NCBI GenBank assembly: GCA_001464275.1
Contig: LNFL01000122.1
Coordinates: 1 to 62,725 of the forward strand
Direction of reading: 5' to 3'
DNA length: 62,725 nt
Source: Actinobacteria bacterium Ga0077560
Lineage (GTDB): Bacteria; Actinomycetota; Thermoleophilia; Miltoncostaeales; Miltoncostaeaceae
Shown: positions 44,332 through 52,058 of the stretch, piece by piece
How the letters are laid out: every line of letters begins with the position of its first letter
Position numbering within the stretch: the stretch's first letter is position 1
Position numbers and translations under genes: made by a program
Notes under the pieces: model-generated
What the model was told of the DNA's origin: nothing
Seen by the model: the letters and a program-made list of their open reading frames with translations, nothing else
Databases searched by the model: none

Positions 44332-45440
44332 GTGACCGTCGCCGGCGCGAGCGCCGCGATGTGCCGGGCAGCGGTCTCGGCGCCGTCGAACCGGATGCCG
44401 GCGGCCTCCACCGCGTGCGGCGACAGGCGCCGCGGACGGTCCAGGAGCCAGGCGACCTCCTCCGGCGCGGCGCCCACGTCCACCATGTCGGCGACGCCGA
44501 GCGAGGCGAGGCGGGCGGCCCGGATGGCCTGCTCCCGGCGGGGCGTCCGGCGGGGCACGAGGATGGGCCGCAGGCCGGCGGCCAGGGCCTCCACCGAGGA
44601 GTTGTACCCGGCCATCTGGATGACGGCGCCGGCCCGGGCGACGATCGCCGCGGCGTCCGGCGGGTTCGTCAGGACCTCGACGCGCCCCTCCAGATCGGCG
44701 CCCAGCGGCACGTGCCCGGATGCGGCCTGGGGCCCGGCGATGATCCGGCCGCGCCACTCGGGCCGGGCGCGCAGCACCTCGAGGCCCAGGCGGTAGACCA
44801 TCTCGCCGTCACCGCCGCCGCCGGCGGCGACCACCAGCACGTCCTCCTCCACCGGCTGCGGCGGGACGACGTCGGTGACCCACCCGCAGTAGGTCGGGTG
44901 CACGGGAAGGGTGTACTCGCGGCGGTGGTCGCACACGGCCGGGTGCCCGTAGACCAGCACGTCGGTGTAGATCTCCGCGACGCCGGCCCAGCCCCGGCCG
45001 CGCACCTCGGGGATCACCCGGGACGGCTCGTCGAGCACGTCCCGCAGGCCCAGCACGAGGGCGGCGCCCTGGATCCGCGCGGCGAGCAGCCCGCGGCGCA
45101 GCTCACCGCCCACCCCGTAGGGGTGGCGGTCGACGATGACCACGTCGGGGGCCCAGGTGCGGACGATCTCGGAGAAGGCCTCCGCCCGGGCCGCCAGCGC
45201 GGCCTCCACCGACATCCCGGGATTCCGGTAGGCGCCGGTGTCGTCCTTGACCATGGTGGGGACCCGGACGATCCGCAGGCGGGGATCCTCGCGGAGCCAC
45301 CCCGGGTCGCCGGCCACACCGGTGACGACGGTGACCTCGGCGGTCGGGTCGCAGCGCAGCAGCGAGTGCGCGATGAGCGTGTTGCGGCGGGTGTGGCCGA
45401 GCCCGAACCCGTCGTGCGAGGAGAAGAGGTACCGCGCCAT
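44328..45440 (-). CDS. MurG-like (GT28/GT-B) glycosyltransferase
   Basis: A 370-residue GT-B glycosyltransferase. The N-terminal acceptor loop is SSHDGFGLGHTRRN, and the C-terminal donor site is MAGYNSSVEALAAGLRPILVPRR, as in MurG and related nucleotide-sugar transferases. It lies 8 bases after the Ser/Gly-rich membrane protein and overlaps the ABC exporter, forming a three-gene operon. Confidence 0.87.
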   Translation of the reverse strand: MARYLFSSHDGFGLGHTRRNTLIAHSLLRCDPTAEVTVVTGVAGDPGWLREDPRLRIVRVPTMVKDDTGAYRNPGMSVEAALAARAEAFSEIVRTWAPDVVIVDRHPYGVGGELRRGLLAARIQGAALVLGLRDVLDEPSRVIPEVRGRGWAGVAEIYTDVLVYGHPAVCDHRREYTLPVHPTYCGWVTDVVPPQPVEEDVLVVAAGGGGDGEMVYRLGLEVLRARPEWRGRIIAGPQAASGHVPLGADLEGRVEVLTNPPDAAAIVARAGAVIQMAGYNSSVEALAAGLRPILVPRRTPRREQAIRAARLASLGVADMVDVGAAPEEVAWLLDRPRRLSPHAVEAAGIRFDGAETAARHIAALAPATVT

Positions 45441-45448
45441 GCGCGTCC

Positions 45449-46513
45449 TCAGTCGTCGTCGGAGTCGTCGGAGTCCCCGGAACCGGAGGAGCCCGAACCC
45501 GACGACCCGGAGCCCGACGACCCCGAGCCCGATGACCCCGAGCCCGACGACCCCGAACCGGAGGAGCCCGAACCGGACGAACTGGTCCGGGTGTCCGAGT
45601 CATCGGAGGTGCGCGAGGTCCGGGTGTCCGAGTCATCGGAGGTGCGCGTGGTGCGCGTGGAGGAGTCGTCCACCCGGGGCGCGGTGGTCGTGGTGGACGC
45701 CGTCGAGGTCGTGCGGCTCCCCGATCCGGATCCGGAGCCCGATGAGGGCGCGGGGGCCGGATCCGACCGCGTGGTGGTCCCCGACTCGTCGTCGTCGGTG
45801 CGCGTGCGGGAGTCGTCCGACGTGCGCGTCCCCGAGTCGTCGGAGGTGCGCGTCCGCGAATCGTCCCGGCCGGAACCGGATGAACCGGAACCCGACGACC
45901 CCGACCCCGATGAGCCTGAGCCGGACGAGCCCGAACCGGACGACCCGGACGAGCCGGACCCGGAGGAGCCCGAACCGGATGACCCGGACGAGCCGGACCC
46001 GGATGAACCGGAGGAAGAGGGGCCGGACGCCGGGGCAGCACCCCCGGCGCCCGGGGACGCCGGACCGCCCCGTCCGGCGTCGTCCCCTCCGCGGGACCGG
46101 GACGGTGCGTCCCCGGCGGCCGCGCTCCGCGGTCCGGTCCCGGTCGTGATGGCCCGCGTCATGACCGGCGCCGACGCGGAATCGACGGCCGCGGCCGTCG
46201 TGGAGCCCGAGGCGGACCCGGTGAGCCCCGCGGACTCCGGTTCCGCGGACCCCGGGATCCAGAGCGACCGCGGCACGCCCGGAGCGGAGGTCGGGAGCAC
46301 GACGCTGTGCACGGTCCACCCGCCGAGCGCGAGGAACCCGGCGCCGGCCACGATCGCCAGGGCGCTGCGCATCCGGCCGCGGCCGATGCGGCGGGATGCG
46401 CCCGCGCCGATGACCTCGCGGAGCGACAGCGACGGTGAGGGGGACCCTTCGGGAGCGCGGGTCAGGTCCACCGAGTCGCGGCGGGGGGGCTGGGGATCCA
46501 TTGAGCGGGCCAT
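45449..46513 (-). CDS. single-pass membrane protein with Ser-Gly / Asp-Arg-Thr low-complexity ectodomain
   Basis: A 354-residue protein: a short cytoplasmic N-terminus, one transmembrane segment near residues 48-70 (ALAIVAGAGFLALGGWTV), then over 200 residues of extracellular low complexity made of SSGSG units, DDSRTRTS-like units and an acidic end (GDSDDSDDD). It has no folded domain after the membrane. The Ser/Thr density and the neighbouring glycosyltransferase suggest a heavily O-glycosylated stalk or a surface filament; this is an inference. The start is ATG 46513; ATG 46501 is close by. Confidence 0.78.
   Translation of the reverse strand: MARSMDPQPPRRDSVDLTRAPEGSPSPSLSLREVIGAGASRRIGRGRMRSALAIVAGAGFLALGGWTVHSVVLPTSAPGVPRSLWIPGSAEPESAGLTGSASGSTTAAAVDSASAPVMTRAITTGTGPRSAAAGDAPSRSRGGDDAGRGGPASPGAGGAAPASGPSSSGSSGSGSSGSSGSGSSGSGSSGSSGSGSSGSGSSGSGSSGSGSSGSGRDDSRTRTSDDSGTRTSDDSRTRTDDDESGTTTRSDPAPAPSSGSGSGSGSRTTSTASTTTTAPRVDDSSTRTTRTSDDSDTRTSRTSDDSDTRTSSSGSGSSGSGSSGSGSSGSGSSGSGSSGSGSSGSGDSDDSDDD
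45470..46020 (-). repeat. Ser-Gly and Asp-Arg-Thr coding repeats
   Basis: Imperfect short tandem repeats of 9-18 bases within the membrane-protein gene: the SSGSG array occurs twice, separated by DDS-RTRTS units. Unit length is a multiple of three and substitutions are mostly synonymous, so the array is maintained as protein sequence. Confidence 0.75.
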
Positions 46514-46641
46514 GACCGGGATGGTCCCAGCAGTCCGCCCCGGCCACCATTGTCTCTTGGTACTAGGACGTTCCGGGCCGTTCCCGGCGCGCGGCCCGGG
46601 GGGTAGCGTGACGGGCGGGAACCCCACACGGAGGCCGTCGC

Positions 46642-47433
46642 ATGACCAGCAGCGCACCGGTGTTCGACCACGTCCGGCTCGAGCGCTCCGGCCCGGTGGC
46701 CGTGGTCACCATGAACCGGCCGGACCGCCGGAACGCGCTGTCGATCGCCCATATGCGGGAGCTCACCGCCGCCCTGACGACGGTCGGGGCCGATGCGGAC
46801 TGCGCCGCGGTGGTGCTGGCCGGGGCGGGTCCGGCGTTCTGCGCCGGCCATGACCTGGCCGAGATGGCCGGCGCCGACGCCGCGTTCCTGGAGGAGGAGT
46901 TCCGGGTGTGCACCCGGCTCATGGAGACGATCCAGGCGATCCCGCAGCCGGTGATCGCCGCGGTGCACGGCATCGCCACGGCCGCGGGCTGCCAGCTGGC
47001 CGCCACCTGTGACCTGGTGGTGGCCGCCGACGACGCGCGCTTCGCGACTCCGGGGGTCCGGATCGGCCTGTTCTGCTCCACGCCGATGGTGGCGCTCACC
47101 CGCGCGGTGGGACGCAAGAAGGCGATGGAGATGCTGCTCACCGGTGACCCCATCGACGCCCACGAGGCCCGCGCGTCGGGGCTGGTGAACCGCGTGGTGC
47201 CGGCGGGCGAGCTGATGGACGCGGCGATGGCGCTGGCCGGCAGGATCGCGCAGGCCAGCCGTCCGGTGGTCGGCGTGGGCAAGCAGGCCTTCTACCGGCA
47301 GATCGAGCTGCCGCAGGAGGAGGCGTACGCGCTCACCGCGGATGTGATGGTCGCCAACGCGGCGATGGCCGACGCGCACGAGGGCATCTGCGCGTTCCTG
47401 GAGAAGCGGCCCCCGGAGTGGCGTCACGCCTGA
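46642..47433 (+). CDS. enoyl-CoA hydratase/isomerase family protein
   Basis: A 263-residue crotonase-fold enzyme: NRPDRRNALS, the oxyanion-hole block AFCAGHDLAEM and GIATAAGCQLAATCDLVVA. The GHDL form and the FATPGVRIGLFCSTP block are typical of the ECHDC3-like subgroup, whose exact substrate is uncertain. A TAGCGT -10-like hexamer at 46604-46609 and GGAGG before ATG 46642 give it its own promoter, divergent from the Ser-Gly protein operon. Confidence 0.88.
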   Translation: MTSSAPVFDHVRLERSGPVAVVTMNRPDRRNALSIAHMRELTAALTTVGADADCAAVVLAGAGPAFCAGHDLAEMAGADAAFLEEEFRVCTRLMETIQAIPQPVIAAVHGIATAAGCQLAATCDLVVAADDARFATPGVRIGLFCSTPMVALTRAVGRKKAMEMLLTGDPIDAHEARASGLVNRVVPAGELMDAAMALAGRIAQASRPVVGVGKQAFYRQIELPQEEAYALTADVMVANAAMADAHEGICAFLEKRPPEWRHA

Positions 47434-47441
47434 TCCCCGGG

Positions 47442-48558
47442 TCAGTCCTCCCGGCAGTCCACCAGCCGCAGGCCGGCCCGGTCCCGCCCCTCCCACACCG
47501 CGCCCCGCAGGTCGCACCGCACCAGGGTGAGCTCGGTGCGGACGGCGATCCCCGGGCTCGTCACCGCGAACACGGCCCCCCGCAGGTCGCACTCTTCCAT
47601 GACGGCTCCCGTGAACGAGGCCTCAGCCAGCCGCGCCTCGCGGAGGGTGCAGCCCACCACGACCGCGCCGGACCAGGCCGACCGCGACAGGTCGGCGCCG
47701 CGCAGCGCGCAGCGGCGCAGGGCCGTGCCCTCCAGCACCGTCAGCGGCGCGGCGGCGCCGTCCACGCGGCAGTCCTCCAGCCGTGCGCCGGACAGGTCCG
47801 CCCGGTCCATCACGGCGTCGAGCAGGTCCACCCCCTCCAGCCGCGCCCCGCGCAGCCGGGCCGCGGTGAGCCGCGCGGCCTGGAGACGCACCCGCCGCAG
47901 CACCGCCCCGGAGAGTTCGGCGGCCGTGAGGTCCAGGCCGTCGGCCACCAGGTCGGCCACGTCGAGTCCCCCCTCCCCCGTCGCCCCGGCCGCCACCCAG
48001 CGGCGATGGCGTTCCAGGTCCAGCGGGGACATTGCTCCCCGGGGCGCCGGCGCCGGGGGTTCCATGGCCCAGATGCGCGGGGCGTCCGCGGTGAGCAGGT
48101 CGGCGCGCACCCGGTTGGCGGCGTGGCGCAGCCAGCGCGTCGTCCGGGAACTTCAGCAGCTCGTTGCCGCAGGTGACGGCGCGGGTGTTGGCGGCCGCGA
48201 GGCGGCGCCAGGGCGCGGGTGCGAGCGACGCGGGGTCGCCCGCCAGCATCGTCTCGGCTCGGTCCAGCTCCGCCAGGAGCTCCCGCGGCGTGAGCGCGGC
48301 GGTCGGCGCGCGGCCGCCCAGGTGGCCCGGGGGCGGCGGGTCCCGCAGCAGGTCCCGGTCGGCGCGAACCGCACGCGCGCCCGGCGCGCCGCACCACCGG
48401 CAGCGCCAGGTGGCGGTGACCACGCGCGGGTCCGGAGCGGTGGCGCCGAGGACCCGCAGATCGGCGATGTCGTGCCCGCCGCAACTGGGGCATCCGGCCG
48501 ACTCGAGCGCGAAGCGCAGCTCGTGGACCGACCGCACGGGTGAGGGTGTCGCGGCCAT
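47442..48558 (-). pseudogene. zinc-ribbon plus pentapeptide-repeat protein, frameshifted
   Basis: Two frames form one protein. The N-terminal part (48558 to ~48130) has two CxxC pairs (CPSCGGHD, WRCRWCG) typical of a zinc ribbon, then a helical stretch. The C-terminal part (~48130 to 47442, 222 residues from an internal GTG) is a pentapeptide-repeat right-handed beta helix with A(D/R)L-type repeats (LSGAVLRRVRL, LRGARLEGVDL, LRGADLSRSAW). The join lies at GAC GCG CTG G CTG CGC CAC near 48130, where removing one G gives DDALLRHAANRV. Function unknown; pentapeptide proteins often mimic or bind DNA or other proteins. Confidence 0.72.
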
Positions 48559-48608
48559 CGGACACGATGGTACGTTCGCCGCGCCGGCAACACAGCGAAA
48601 GGACGCGA

Positions 48609-49928
48609 ATGGCCACCACGGAACGCACGGCGACGGCCGCGGAGACGGTCTTCGTCGACCGCTTCACCGACGGGATCATCGGCCCGAGCGCCGAGGTCGT
48701 CGGCACGGTCCGCGACGGCGGCCACATCGTCGCCAACACGGCACCCGGATGCTGGGGTCCCATGATCACGCCCAGCATCAAGGGCGGGCACGAGGTGACC
48801 CTGCCGGTCGCGGTCGAGGGGGCGGAGCCGGGTGACGCCATCGCCATCCGCATCCGTGACATCACCGTGACCTCGCTGGCCACCTCGTCCGGCAACGACC
48901 GGTTCGTCGATGGCCGCTTCAACGGTGATCCCTACTGCGCCAAGGTCTGCGCGAACTGCGGCACCGCCGACGAGGCCACCGTGGTGGAGGGCATCGGGGA
49001 GGACAGCGTGCGCTGCGCCAACTGCGGCGCGCCGGCCGCGCCGTTCGCCTTCACCAACGGCTACACCATCGCGTTCGACGACGACCGGCACCTCGGCGTC
49101 ACCGTGGGCAAGGACCAGGCGGAGGTGTTCGCGCACGACGCCGCCCGGTACGCGGCGCTTCCCGGGAACTCCGTGCAGAACCCCATCCTGCTGTTCGCGC
49201 CGCACGACCTGGTGGGGGTCGTCGCCCGCCTGCGGCCGTTCATGGGCCAGCTGGGGACCATGCCGGGGGTGGACCTGCCCGACTCCCACAACGCCGGTGA
49301 CTTCGGGGCGTTCCTGCTGGGGGCTCCGCACAGCCGTGCGGTCACCCCCGAGCAACTGGCGCTGCGCACCGACGGCCACATGGACATCGACGCGGTCCGG
49401 GCCGGGGCCGTGCTGATCTGCCCGGTGAAGATCCCGGGCGGGGGCGTCTACATGGGCGACATGCACGCGCTGCAGGGGGACGGGGAGATCGCCGGCCACA
49501 CCTGCGACGTCGCCGGCACCGTCACCCTGCAGGTGCACCTCATCAAGGGCCTCGCCATCGACGGTCCCATCCTGCTGCCGGTGCCGGAGGACCTGCCGTT
49601 CCTGGCGGCGCCCCTCACGGACGCCGAACGGGAGCGGGCCACGGCGCTGGCCGCGCGCTGGGGCGTGGCCGAGCCGGAGGACAGCCTCCCCATCTCCGTG
49701 GTCGGCACCGGCCCGGACATGAACTCGGCGATCGACAACGGCCTGCAGCGTGCCGCGGACCTGCTGGGCATGGAGGTCCCCGAGGTCAAGAACCGCGCCA
49801 CGATCAGCGGCGCCATCGAGATCGGCCGGGCGCCGGGCGTGGTGCAGGTGACCTTCCGCGCCCCCACCGCCGCCCTGGAGCGGGTTGGCCTGGCCGAGCT
49901 CGCGCGCGAGCAGTACGGACGGAGCTGA
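48609..49928 (+). CDS. acetamidase/formamidase family protein with zinc-finger insertion
   Basis: A 439-residue FmdA/AmdA family amidohydrolase: TAPGCWGPM, PDSHNAGDFGAFLLGAP, VKIPGGGVYMGDMHALQGDGE. An insertion near residues 110-145 contains CAKVCANCG and RCANCG, a four-to-five cysteine zinc-ribbon-like element not usual in the family. GAAAGGA precedes ATG 48609, and TACGTT lies at 48571. It probably hydrolyses a small amide to ammonia and acid. It is followed 3-21 bases later by a MoaD/ThiS-like gene. Confidence 0.87.
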   Translation: MATTERTATAAETVFVDRFTDGIIGPSAEVVGTVRDGGHIVANTAPGCWGPMITPSIKGGHEVTLPVAVEGAEPGDAIAIRIRDITVTSLATSSGNDRFVDGRFNGDPYCAKVCANCGTADEATVVEGIGEDSVRCANCGAPAAPFAFTNGYTIAFDDDRHLGVTVGKDQAEVFAHDAARYAALPGNSVQNPILLFAPHDLVGVVARLRPFMGQLGTMPGVDLPDSHNAGDFGAFLLGAPHSRAVTPEQLALRTDGHMDIDAVRAGAVLICPVKIPGGGVYMGDMHALQGDGEIAGHTCDVAGTVTLQVHLIKGLAIDGPILLPVPEDLPFLAAPLTDAERERATALAARWGVAEPEDSLPISVVGTGPDMNSAIDNGLQRAADLLGMEVPEVKNRATISGAIEIGRAPGVVQVTFRAPTAALERVGLAELAREQYGRS

Positions 49929-49948
49929 CCCTGCAGGTCTCCGTCCGC

Positions 49949-50173
49949 GTGCGGATGAACGGTGAGCTCGCGGCGCGTCTGGGCGCGCGTCGCGAGGTCA
50001 CCATGCCGGCCGGCGCATCCGTGTCCGACCTGCTGGAGCGGCTGGCCGCCGAGGCCGGCCTCGTGGGGCCGGCCGGCCTGGCGGTCGCCGTGGCCGGGAA
50101 CGTCGTGTCCCCGGACCGGCCGCTGGCCGAGGGCGAGGAACTGGCGGTCCTCACCCCCGTGGCCGGCGGCTGA
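49949..50173 (+). CDS. MoaD/ThiS-like ubiquitin-fold sulfur carrier
   Basis: A 74-residue beta-grasp protein ending in the diagnostic Gly-Gly (LAVLTPVAGG), the site of thiocarboxylate formation. The GTG start at 49949 cuts the first strand short. In-frame CTG 49931 would give LQVSVRVRMNGELAARLG, a complete first beta strand, so a non-canonical CTG start just after the acetamidase stop is plausible. The partner enzyme is not in the window. Confidence 0.75.
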   Translation: MRMNGELAARLGARREVTMPAGASVSDLLERLAAEAGLVGPAGLAVAVAGNVVSPDRPLAEGEELAVLTPVAGG

Positions 50174-50221
50174 CCCCGCGTGCGGACGGGTCCCGTGCCG
50201 TGGGCCCGTGCGCACGCGGGG
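50174..50221. terminator. strong terminator hairpin
   Basis: Eleven-base perfect stem CCCCGCGTGCG (50174-50184) / CGCACGCGGGG (50211-50221), with a further inner stem. It begins right after the MoaD-like stop and lies between convergent genes. Confidence 0.75.
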
Positions 50222-50235
50222 CGTCCGTGCCGGGG

Positions 50236-50919
50236 CTACTCGGCCTCGGCGTCGTTCGTGGCGGCCGGGCGGTCCTCGCCCGTCTTGGTCGCCGACGGCG
50301 GCGGGGTGTCCTCGTCGGCCGGGTCCGTGGCGGAGCTGGTGGCCGGCAGGATGACCACGCGCTCGCAGTTCGCGGCGACGCTGTCCTCCGGGCGCGCGTA
50401 GGCCAGATCGCGGCCGGGGCCGCAGTCCAGCACGTCGCGCAGGTTGTCGGGGAACCGGGCGAACAGCACGTCGTTGCCGCGGCCGCCGAGCACCACGTCC
50501 TCGCCGGGACCGGCGTAGAGCGTGTCGAAGCCCTGGGCGCCCACCAGGCGGTCGTTGTCCGAGCCGCCGGACATGACGTCCCCGCCGAAACCGCCGAGCA
50601 GGACGTCGTTGCCCTGCTGGCCGAGGACGACGTCGCGCTGCGGACCGGCGACGATCATGTCGTTGTCGGCGCCGCCCAGGATCGTGTCCGCGCCGCGGCC
50701 GCCGAACAGCAGGTCGTTGCCGGCGTTGCCGAGGATGACATCGGCGCCGGTCCAGCCGAACACCATGTCGTCGCCGGCCTTGGCCGTGATGGTGTCGGCG
50801 GCCCGGGTGCCGCGCAGGACATCGCCGGCGTCCGTCCCGTCGATCACCGCGGCCGAGGCGATGGGTGCGGCGAGTGCGAGGGTGGCGACGGTGCCGAGCA
50901 GGAAGGTGCGGAGCTTCAT
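50236..50919 (-). CDS. exported RTX-like calcium-binding repeat protein
   Basis: A 227-residue secreted protein with a signal peptide (LRTFLLGTVATLALAAPIASA) and about eight nonapeptide repeats of the GGxGxDxxx kind (GNAGNDLLFGGRGADTIL, GGRGNDVLF) that form a Ca2+-bound beta roll. The C-terminal 50 residues carry a possible disulfide (LDCGPGRD... NCERV) and a Pro/Thr/Glu tail. GGAGG precedes ATG 50919. Confidence 0.87.
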   Translation of the reverse strand: MKLRTFLLGTVATLALAAPIASAAVIDGTDAGDVLRGTRAADTITAKAGDDMVFGWTGADVILGNAGNDLLFGGRGADTILGGADNDMIVAGPQRDVVLGQQGNDVLLGGFGGDVMSGGSDNDRLVGAQGFDTLYAGPGEDVVLGGRGNDVLFARFPDNLRDVLDCGPGRDLAYARPEDSVAANCERVVILPATSSATDPADEDTPPPSATKTGEDRPAATNDAEAE

Positions 50920-51066
50920 CTGAGGTGCCTCCGTGGGGCGTGGGGTGCTGATGGACCGAATGCTCGGCCCCGCCCGTGAGGGAATCCGGCGTCCCGATGT
51001 TCGGACACCTCGCACACCTGTAAGCGCATTGGCCGGACCTGTGATGGTCACGGCCCGCCGACCCCG

Positions 51067-51088
51067 AAAAGTGAAGGCCGGCGCCTTC
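51067..51088 (-). terminator. intrinsic terminator of the DUF1295 gene
   Basis: On the minus strand, GAAGGC (51088-51083), loop GCCG, GCCTTC (51078-51073), then AC and TTTT (51070-51067). This is the clearest stem plus T-run in the window and lies 20 bases beyond the stop at 51109. Confidence 0.7.
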
Positions 51089-51108
51089 CGGAGCACGATT
51101 TGTGAGGC

Positions 51109-51909
51109 TCAGGCCCCGCTTTGTGAGGGAATCCGGCGCGGGGGCCGCGGGAAGAAGGCGCTGGTGCGCCGCACGTAGTCCGCGTACCCCGGGCGGCGCT
51201 GGGCGATGTCACGCTCCAGCAGCGTCACGCCGGAGACCCGCATGAGCAGGATGCTCATCACGATGGGTCCCACCACGGTGAGCGCCGGCCAGCCGGCCTC
51301 CGCCGCCACGAGCCACATCCCCCACCACACGCAGAAGTCGCCGAAGTAGTTCGGGTGGCGCGTGTACCGCCACAGGCCCCGGTCGAGCACCTTGCCGCGG
51401 TTGGCGGGGTCGGCCTTGAAGCGGCTCAGCTGCGCATCGCCGACCGTCTCGAACATCAGGCCCACCGCCCAGAGGGCGACGCCCAGGCCGGCGATCCACC
51501 CCAGCCCCGGGTCGTCCGGCACCTGCCCGAACTGCACCGGCAGGCTCACGATGAGCATCAGCACGGCCTGGAGCCCGAACACGGTTCCCAGGCTCACCAG
51601 CCAGAACCGGCCTCCGTGCTTGGCGCGCATGGCGGCGTAGCGGAAGTCCTCGGGCTTGCCGAAGTTGCGGCGCGCCAGGTGCGCGAACAGCCGGAGCCCC
51701 CACACCGACACCAGCACCGCCAGCAGCAGCCGCCGGCCGTCGTCGCCGTCGGAGGCCAGGTACGCGACCCACCCCACCAGCGCGAAGCCGAATCCCCAGA
51801 ACGGGTCGATGATCCCGGCGTCCCGCAGCCGGAGGCTCACCAACCACAACGCCAGCATGAGCCCGGCCACCGCGAGCGCGCACCAGCCGAGGACGGTGAT
51901 CGCATCCAT
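51109..51909 (-). CDS. DUF1295 / steroid 5-alpha-reductase-like membrane protein
   Basis: A 266-residue polytopic membrane protein (6-7 segments) of the DUF1295 family related to isoprenylcysteine methyltransferases and steroid reductases. The signature WRYTRHPNYFGDFCVWWGMW carries the HPNYFG motif. TACGGT at 51921-51916 ends 6 bases before ATG 51909 (leaderless). It is divergent from a cyclopropane-synthase-like gene; these two families are known neighbours in lipid-modification clusters. Confidence 0.87.
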   Translation of the reverse strand: MDAITVLGWCALAVAGLMLALWLVSLRLRDAGIIDPFWGFGFALVGWVAYLASDGDDGRRLLLAVLVSVWGLRLFAHLARRNFGKPEDFRYAAMRAKHGGRFWLVSLGTVFGLQAVLMLIVSLPVQFGQVPDDPGLGWIAGLGVALWAVGLMFETVGDAQLSRFKADPANRGKVLDRGLWRYTRHPNYFGDFCVWWGMWLVAAEAGWPALTVVGPIVMSILLMRVSGVTLLERDIAQRRPGYADYVRRTSAFFPRPPRRIPSQSGA

Positions 51910-52044
51910 GGTTCCACCGTAGAGCACCGCCGCCCGTCCGGGACCGGGGATCGGCCGCGATGCGACGGCCAAGCGCACGTCGGGGTCGAGCGTTCCCTCC
52001 GGCCCCGAATGGGGATCCCCCCGGCGCGGGAGCGCCGGGCCTTC

Positions 52045-52050
52045 TAGGCT
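52045..52050 (+). promoter_or_regulatory. -10 element of a leaderless mRNA
   Basis: TAGGCT ends 8 bases before ATG 52059 of the cyclopropane-synthase-like gene. Confidence 0.5.
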
Positions 52051-52058
52051 GCGGGGCG

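Noticed and set aside
45470..46020. A possible CRISPR-like or minisatellite array
   Set aside because: Units are 9-18 bases, codon-periodic and without unique spacers; no cas genes are present.
45400..46040. A plus-strand Pro-Glu-Asp repeat protein
   Set aside because: It is the complement of the Ser-Gly coding repeats; the minus-strand frame has a start, a membrane segment and operon spacing.
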